A DNA stretch of 40,296 bases from Thalassotalea sp. 42_200_T64 (GTDB lineage Bacteria > Pseudomonadota > Gammaproteobacteria > Enterobacterales > Alteromonadaceae), in NCBI GenBank assembly GCA_002162925.1, contig MABC01000060.1, positions 1 to 40,296 of the forward strand, given 5' to 3'. The notes under the pieces are model-generated. The model was not told the DNA's origin and searched no databases. It saw only the letters and a program-made list of their open reading frames with translations. This document shows positions 40,130-40,296 of this stretch, piece after piece. Both the position numbers and the translations under genes were made by a program. Numbering within the stretch: position 1 is the stretch's first letter; each line of letters starts with the position of its first letter.

Positions 40130-40194
40130 GTTTTCGCAAAAAACGCAAAACCAATGCCAGCATCATTAGCCTTTTATTGAGGCGTTGGTATGAC
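40130..40194. repeat. Imperfect inverted repeats after the small membrane protein gene
   Basis: CCAATGCC (40151-40158) pairs with GGCGTTGG (40181-40188) with one G-T pair. Outside it GTCATA (40124-40129) pairs with TATGAC (40189-40194). A small GTTTT-C-GC/GCAAAAC hairpin lies at 40130-40150. It could be a degenerate attC or a terminator; the GTTRRRY core is not met. Confidence 0.35.
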
Positions 40195-40263
40195 TCCCCA
40201 CGTCAAGAAAAAATACACTGATCCCTGCTGTTAATTTTCAAGCCATTAGTTTTTGTTCATTAA

Positions 40264-40296
40264 ATGAATGAGTTAACACATTGGATGAAGCCAGTA
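40264..40296 (+). CDS. Possible start of a CDS running off the right edge
   Basis: ATG 40264 directly follows an in-frame TAA and stays open for 11 codons (MNELTHWMKPV) to the window end. No ribosome-binding site is seen. It may be a second cassette or chance. Confidence 0.2.
   Translation, partial: MNELTHWMKPV

Overview
The window looks like the replication-origin region of a marine gammaproteobacterium of the order Alteromonadales; the gene content suggests a Colwellia/Thalassotalea-type genome. That placement is inferred from gene order, low GC and protein similarity as I remember it. It has not been tested against a database. The ancestral origin cluster is almost complete. gyrB-recF-dnaN-dnaA runs leftward. 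rpmH-rnpA-yidD-yidC-mnmE-mioC-[oriC]-mnmG-rsmG-parA-parB-atpIBEFHAGDC-glmU runs rightward.

Layout. 1-85: tail of an unidentified gene. 299-2544: divergent slt and tusA. 2592-3341: a 750-bp internally deleted IS110-family element that keeps a bridge-RNA-like structure. 3562-6549: glyQ-glyS. 6715-7831: a frameshifted ISAs1-type transposase. 8230-14262: gyrB, recF, dnaN and dnaA, with two perfect parS sites inside recF. 14263-14840: dnaA/rpmH intergenic region with DnaA boxes. 14841-19508: rpmH to mioC. 19509-19907: oriC, with four strong DnaA boxes, ten GATC sites and an AT-rich unwinding region. 19908-24488: mnmG, rsmG, parA, parB. 24680-31635: the F-type ATP synthase operon. 31747-37230: an envelope-stress block made of a DUF3300 protein, phoQ-like, phoP-like and PepSY genes, and a divergent surface-anchored acidic protein. 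37333-38697: glmU. 38756-40296: a decayed integron integrase, then a small membrane-protein ORF that may be a cassette.

Two results stand out. First, three promoters in the 31.7-37.2 kb block share one architecture: two TTCA-containing hexamers 11 bp apart, 12 bp upstream of a -10 hexamer. This is the layout of enterobacterial PhoP boxes. It suggests that the local PhoP/PhoQ pair regulates itself, the divergent anchored protein and the DUF3300 protein. Second, the IS110 relic carries a stem with an internal loop and an apical hairpin just upstream of its transposase. The two sides of the internal loop read as guides for the dispersed REP-like repeat into which the element is inserted, and the repeat can be rebuilt by excising it.

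A REP-like repeat family (core GGRGGTCCCGG, CGCCGGGATGACGG, and a flank related to GCACGTTTTGAA) is scattered between genes. A second short motif, GCTCTTCGTTTCT, also recurs between genes. No tRNA, rRNA or CRISPR array was seen.
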